Assembly: GCF_002564105.1 (NCBI RefSeq)
Contig: NZ_PDBX01000002.1
Location: 186,001-250,000 of the forward strand
Length of the DNA stretch: 64,000 nucleotides
Reading direction: 5' to 3'
DNA from: Collimonas sp. PA-H2
GTDB lineage: Bacteria > Pseudomonadota > Gammaproteobacteria > Burkholderiales > Burkholderiaceae_D
The notes beneath the pieces are model-generated. The model did not search any database, was not told the origin of the DNA, and was given only the letters and a program-made list of their open reading frames with translations. This document shows, one piece after another, positions 60,020 through 64,000 of this stretch (the first letter of the stretch is position 1; each line of letters begins with the position of its first letter). A program made the position numbers and the translations under genes.

Positions 60020-61951
60020 TTAGAACGCCTTTTTCAAGCCCACCTGGAAGGAGTTGGTCTTGTTACCGCCTGCAAACTGACCGTTATAGCTGGCGTAGGC
60101 AGTGAAATCCGTCGCCAGTGCAATGCTGGCGCCGAGTTCCAGCCTGGCGCTGTTGCTTGGCCCCTGGTAGGCAGGCAAGCCGAAGCTGCCGGCCATGCCG
60201 ACCAGATTGGCGCGGACATCGCGCTGACTGTCTTCAAACTCTTTTTCCCAGGCCAGCTTGGCAAACGGCTGTACCGCGTAGCTGCCCAGCGTCAGTTTGC
60301 TGGTGACTTGCGCGCCCAGGCTGGAAACCAGCGAATTGCGCCGCTGCGAGCTGAAGTTCATGGCGCTGCTGTCATTGCCGTTTTCCGCATAGCCGCCGAC
60401 ATTGACTTGTTGCCAGGTCAGGTTGGCGACCGGGCTGAGCGTCGCCGCGCCAAGGTCGAAGTCATACTGGCCGCCGATGCGGAACAGGAACTGATGGCCG
60501 TTGGCGTTGCCGCTTTCATTGCGGGTAGCGGCGCCCAGCACGATGTTGCGGGTAACGTCCTTGTACTGCAGCGAACCGATCATGCCGATGGCGTTGAGCG
60601 CCCAGGCGCCGTCGCGGTACTGGGTGTACGCCGACAGCATGGCCTGGTCCAGCTTGAAACCGCCGGTGTCATTACCGAAATTCGCCCGGTTATGGGCAAA
60701 GCCGAAAGCGCCGCCGACCGTCACGTTCTGATTGACTGCATAGTCGGCGCCTACCGTCAGGCTGTTGGCCGAACCGTCCAGGCCTGGGTTGTTGCCATTG
60801 TGGTCCAGGCTTTGATGGGTATTGTCGTAAGCTGCATAGGCTTCGACCTGGCCGGCGCGCGGCGTCAGCCGCAAGCGCTCATCGATGACGCGGGTGAGGC
60901 TCTGGGCGCTGGCCAGCGGCGCTTCCGCCAGCAGGCCGATCTGGCCTGGCGCCTGCAATACCGATTCAATGTATTGCGCCAGAACGGCATGGCCGGCGCC
61001 GGTCGGATGGACGCCGTCGGCAAACAGATAGGTTTGATTAGCGCCCGGAGCGACCAGGGTCGACGTCGTGCAGTTGCCCGAAGACGAAGTGGTGCAGGCT
61101 GGCGCGGTGACGTTGGTGAAACCGTACAGACCCGGATTGGCGATCACCTCACGCAGCAAACCGAAGGCGTTGATCGCCACGATATTGCCGCCCAGTCCGC
61201 CCAAGCCGTTGTTGAGGGCTGTGTTGAAACTGCTGGAGGAAGCCGTCCACAAAGTGGCCAGCGCCGGAATCGCCGAACCTTCCGGCGTCTTGCCGACATC
61301 CGGCAAGTTGACCACGATCACGGTGCCGGCGCCGGCCTGCTGCAACTGCCGCACCAGCCCCACCACGTTGGTGGCCTCGCCGGTCACCAGCTGGATCACC
61401 TGGGCGGCGGTGGCGGCTTGCGTCGCCGGATTAAGCAAAGCGCCGGCACTGCTGCTGGTGTAGCCGAAAACATCGTTGGCGCCGGCCCAGACCGCATACA
61501 AACCCTTGCTGTCGAGCCGCGGATTGGCCGCCAGGTAGCCATTGACCTGGCTGGTGACGGTCGGCACCAGAGGCGCTGTCGCCGCATCGGGCCAGCCGTT
61601 CTGCGCGGTGACGCGGGCGCCGCCGACCGCATAGTCGCTGCCGCCGGCAGCCTGCACCCCGCTCGGCGTCAGGACGGCTGCGGGATTGGCGGTGGTGCCG
61701 TATTTATGCGCCAGCAGTTGCGCCCAGACCGGATCGGGATTGGTAGTGAACGAGCGCTGCTGGCCGACGCCGGTAAAATAGCCGCTGTCGGTCAGCGAAT
61801 CGCCGAAGAACACCATCTGGGAAAAATTCGCCGCGCTGGCCGGAGCACTAATGATGAAGCCGGCGCCGATCAGTGCAGCAGTACGGCTTGCCAGGGTCAG
61901 CGCCCGCGACATCGGGCTCAGGCGGAATGATTTTGGTAAAGATATGCGCAA
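60020..61951 (-). CDS. Autotransporter GDSL esterase/lipase (EstA type)
   Basis: 643 residues. Signal peptide (to about 40, SAPASAA). GDSL passenger: FFGDSLTDSGYF with Ser52, GLYAVWAGANDVFGY (block III with Gly-Ala-Asn-Asp), and LFADGVHPTGAGH with Asp and His (around residue 315). The C-terminal 280 residues are an autotransporter beta-barrel ending in Phe (SFQVGLKKAF). It is a cell-surface esterase, as in EstA of Pseudomonas; substrates are esters of fatty acids. The gene is divergent from the Lrp-type regulator, with a terminator downstream. Confidence 0.93.
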   Translation of the reverse strand: MRISLPKSFRLSPMSRALTLASRTAALIGAGFIISAPASAANFSQMVFFGDSLTDSGYFTGVGQQRSFTTNPDPVWAQLLAHKYGTTANPAAVLTPSGVQAAGGSDYAVGGARVTAQNGWPDAATAPLVPTVTSQVNGYLAANPRLDSKGLYAVWAGANDVFGYTSSSAGALLNPATQAATAAQVIQLVTGEATNVVGLVRQLQQAGAGTVIVVNLPDVGKTPEGSAIPALATLWTASSSSFNTALNNGLGGLGGNIVAINAFGLLREVIANPGLYGFTNVTAPACTTSSSGNCTTSTLVAPGANQTYLFADGVHPTGAGHAVLAQYIESVLQAPGQIGLLAEAPLASAQSLTRVIDERLRLTPRAGQVEAYAAYDNTHQSLDHNGNNPGLDGSANSLTVGADYAVNQNVTVGGAFGFAHNRANFGNDTGGFKLDQAMLSAYTQYRDGAWALNAIGMIGSLQYKDVTRNIVLGAATRNESGNANGHQFLFRIGGQYDFDLGAATLSPVANLTWQQVNVGGYAENGNDSSAMNFSSQRRNSLVSSLGAQVTSKLTLGSYAVQPFAKLAWEKEFEDSQRDVRANLVGMAGSFGLPAYQGPSNSARLELGASIALATDFTAYASYNGQFAGGNKTNSFQVGLKKAF

Positions 61952-62141
61952 TTAAGTCTCCTTCTTGTATTTATAGATTTTGCGCCCTTAATATCTGCCA
62001 CCCGGCTGCCAAAGTCAATCAACTACATAGGGAAAACACTCGAAAAGCACACTGACAGCGCGACTGGCGCTACACTCGTTGCTGCCGGCGCGCAGCAGCA
62101 ACAGCGGCAACGGCCAGCCCCTCTCCTTACTCAAGCCGACC

Positions 62142-62609
62142 ATGGATAAAATAGATAAACAGATTCTCGCCATCCTGCAAGAAGATGCCAGCACGCCGGT
62201 GGCGGAAATCGCCGAGAAGGTCAATCTTTCGTCGACGCCATGCTGGCGCCGCATCCAGAAGCTGGAAGAAGACGGCGTGATATTGCGCCGCGTGGCGCTG
62301 CTGGACGCCGACAAGCTGAATGTCGGCGTGACGGTATTCGTCTCGATCAAGACCAGCCAGCATAACGCCAGCTGGTATGCCCAGTTCAGCAATACCGTCA
62401 AACTGATTCCGGAAGTGGTCGAGTTCTACCGCATGAGCGGCAATATCGATTATCTGCTGCGGGTAGTGGTGCCGAACATCGCCGCCTATGATGCGGTGTA
62501 CCAGAAGCTGACGCAGTCCAACGCCCTGTTCGACGTCAACGCCAGCTTCGCCATGGAGCAGATCAAGCACACCACGGCGCTGCCGCTTGACTATGCCGGA
62601 CTAGACTAA
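62142..62609 (+). CDS. Lrp/AsnC-family regulator
   Basis: 155 residues. Helix-turn-helix in MDKIDKQILAILQEDASTPVAEIAEKVNLSSTPCWRRIQKLEEDGVI (1-47), with the AsnC-type effector domain to the end (VFVSIKTSQHNASWYAQF, SGNIDYLLRVVVPNIAAYD). Converges with metC, leaving only 2 bases between stop codons. It may regulate amino acid genes such as metC, but the site and effector are not visible. ATG at 62142 matches the family start; the upstream frame is noncoding. Confidence 0.92.
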   Translation: MDKIDKQILAILQEDASTPVAEIAEKVNLSSTPCWRRIQKLEEDGVILRRVALLDADKLNVGVTVFVSIKTSQHNASWYAQFSNTVKLIPEVVEFYRMSGNIDYLLRVVVPNIAAYDAVYQKLTQSNALFDVNASFAMEQIKHTTALPLDYAGLD

Positions 62610-62611
62610 TT

Positions 62612-63811
62612 TTAAAGCGCTTGTTCCATGCGCTTGAACGCCAAGCCCATGTCGGCGATCAGGTCGTCGATATTCTCCAGCCCGACGTGTATCCGCACCA
62701 GCGGATTCGGATAGGTGGTCGCCGAAGCCACCCGGGTCGGCGGTTTGTCCAGCGGCAGAGCCAGGCTTTCAAAGCCGCCCCAGGACAAGCCGATGCCGAA
62801 CAGTTGCAAGCCGTCGAAGAATTTGGACAGCGCCGGACGGCCGACTTCCTTCAACGCAATCGTAAACAAACCGCTGGCGCCGAGGAAATCGCGCTGCCAC
62901 AGCTTGTGGCCGGGATCGGACGGCAAGGCCGGATGCAGCACCCGCTCCACCAGCGGCTGGCTCTGCAGGTACTCGGCCAGCTGAATGCCGCTCTCCGAGT
63001 GCTGGCGCAGGCGCACCGCCATGCTGCGCATGCCGCGCAAGGCCAGGTAGATATCGTCGGGGCCGGCGGTCTGGCCGAAATCGTGGGCGCCGTTCTTGAG
63101 GATGTTCCAGGCGCGCTCATTGGCGCTGGCAACGCCCAGCAAAGCGTCGGAATGGCCGACGATGTACTTGGTGGCGGCGTGGATCGAGACATCGACGCCA
63201 TGCTCGAACGGCTTGAAGAACAAAGGAGTAGCCCAGGTATTGTCGAGCAGGACGTAGGCGCCGACCTTGTGCGCTTCTTCCGCGATAGCCGGGATGTCTT
63301 GTACTTCGAAAGTCCAGGAACCTGGCGACTCGACAAACACCACGCTGGTGTTCGGCCGCATCAGCTGGCGGATGTCGCCGCCGATCAGCGGATCGAAATA
63401 TTCCACCTCGACGCCCATGCGGTGCAGCACGCGGTCGGCGAAGGTGCGGGTCGGGCCATACACGCTGTCGGTGATCAGGATATGGTCGCCGCTTTTGACG
63501 AAAGCCAAGATGCTATGGGTGCAGGCCGACAGGCCGGACGGGAACACCAGGCAGTTATGGCCGCCTTCCAGCGTCACGATCGCCTGCTCGAAGGAGCGCG
63601 TGGTCGGGGTGCCGAAGCGGCCGTAGTTGGACATCGGATTGTCGATCTGGCGGCTGGCTTCCCAGTCTTCCAGGTTGTTGGCGATGATGGTCGAGCCGCG
63701 GAAAACCGGCGTGTTCACCATCCCCGCAAAGCGCGCAGGCTCGCGGCCGCAATGGACCAGCTGGGTATCGACATGCGTGGCCGGGGAACTGGAAGAATGA
63801 TCGGTAGACAT
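62612..63811 (-). CDS. metC: Cystathionine beta-lyase
   Basis: 399 residues. PLP enzyme of the Cys/Met metabolism family; cleaves cystathionine to homocysteine, pyruvate and ammonia. Seen: TPVFRGSTIIA, YGRFGTPTTRSFEQAI, PSGLSACTHSILAFVKSGDHIL, LDNTWATPLFFKPFEHGVD and the PLP lysine in SIHAATKYIVGHSD (Lys215). The pattern is closer to MetC than to cystathionine gamma-synthase, but related gamma-lyases cannot be excluded. GGAGTCCCT precedes the ATG. Confidence 0.93.
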   Translation of the reverse strand: MSTDHSSSSPATHVDTQLVHCGREPARFAGMVNTPVFRGSTIIANNLEDWEASRQIDNPMSNYGRFGTPTTRSFEQAIVTLEGGHNCLVFPSGLSACTHSILAFVKSGDHILITDSVYGPTRTFADRVLHRMGVEVEYFDPLIGGDIRQLMRPNTSVVFVESPGSWTFEVQDIPAIAEEAHKVGAYVLLDNTWATPLFFKPFEHGVDVSIHAATKYIVGHSDALLGVASANERAWNILKNGAHDFGQTAGPDDIYLALRGMRSMAVRLRQHSESGIQLAEYLQSQPLVERVLHPALPSDPGHKLWQRDFLGASGLFTIALKEVGRPALSKFFDGLQLFGIGLSWGGFESLALPLDKPPTRVASATTYPNPLVRIHVGLENIDDLIADMGLAFKRMEQAL

Positions 63812-64000
63812 AGGGACTCCAAAAATAACTGTACGGCGGGATTACCTATGTCTATTGTAGGATTGTGGGCGTGGAAAATCGTCGCAACAAATTGCTTAAA
63901 AATAGAATTTATTAGAATATTTTTCTATGTTTTATTTGTTTTAAAGAAAATAAAAACAATACAACATCTTACGATAGCAAATTACTTACACATATTGCCG
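63812..64000. other. AT-rich noncoding right edge
   Basis: 189 bases, markedly AT-richer than the rest (e.g. ATAGAATTTATTAGAATATT near 63900). Probably the metC promoter region and the start of another intergenic area. No gene is seen. Confidence 0.5.

Overview
The window looks like a chromosomal segment of a soil betaproteobacterium of the Oxalobacteraceae, most like Collimonas. This is inferred from the GC-rich coding sequence, the two chitin-targeted lipoproteins, the malonate decarboxylase operon with a TRAP transporter, and the large cyclic beta-1,2-glucan synthase. No rRNA, tRNA, CRISPR array or intact transposase gene was seen. Reading is by eye; no database search was run.

Layout. 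1-2031: an edge fragment, a DUF4124 protein and a periplasmic PQQ-dehydrogenase-like protein. 2032-10350: a chitin-related block with two secreted CBM5/12 lipoproteins (a lysozyme-fold candidate and a GH18 chitinase), a glycosyltransferase-like protein, a gamma-glutamyltransferase and a cupin-like oxygenase. The two chitin genes share a strikingly conserved upstream control region. 10230-12000: a palindromic MITE-like element at the end of a tetR gene, a divergent gst with a clear TetR operator, and csbD. 12473-18630: transketolase, a GH144-like glucanase, phosphoglucomutase and a 6-phosphogluconate dehydrogenase. 18740-21289: small stress and envelope genes and a decayed bacterioferritin-like gene. 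21290-30070: one 2926-residue cyclic beta-1,2-glucan synthase. 30094-33760: methyltransferase, EF-hand protein, S10-type peptidase and a small membrane protein.

33797-45944: malonate catabolism. A TRAP transporter (dctP-Q-M) runs straight into mdcA-C-D-E-G-B, an inserted amino-acid-type ABC binding protein, and mdcH. A LysR regulator lies at one end and a GntR regulator at the other. 46035-50412: a surface lipoprotein, a small membrane protein with a divergent MerR regulator, and an AhpD-like protein with a divergent AraC regulator. 50527-54836: DUF2946, TonB receptor and PepSY genes, probably a metal (possibly copper) uptake unit. 54843-57548: selD, mnmH and an NTF2-like protein (tRNA selenouridine formation). 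57617-63811: TetR with a divergent COG3687 protein, a DUF2242 lipoprotein, a GDSL autotransporter esterase, an Lrp-type regulator and metC. The right edge is AT-rich and noncoding.

The most notable observations are (1) the duplicated, spacing-conserved regulatory module upstream of the two CBM5/12 lipoprotein genes, with similar half-sites before the cupin-like gene; (2) a free-standing glucanase related to the middle domain of the nearby cyclic glucan synthase, next to pgm; (3) the malonate operon with a TRAP importer and an extra ABC binding protein; (4) a MITE-like element supplying the stop codon of a tetR gene; (5) a long hairpin between convergent genes.
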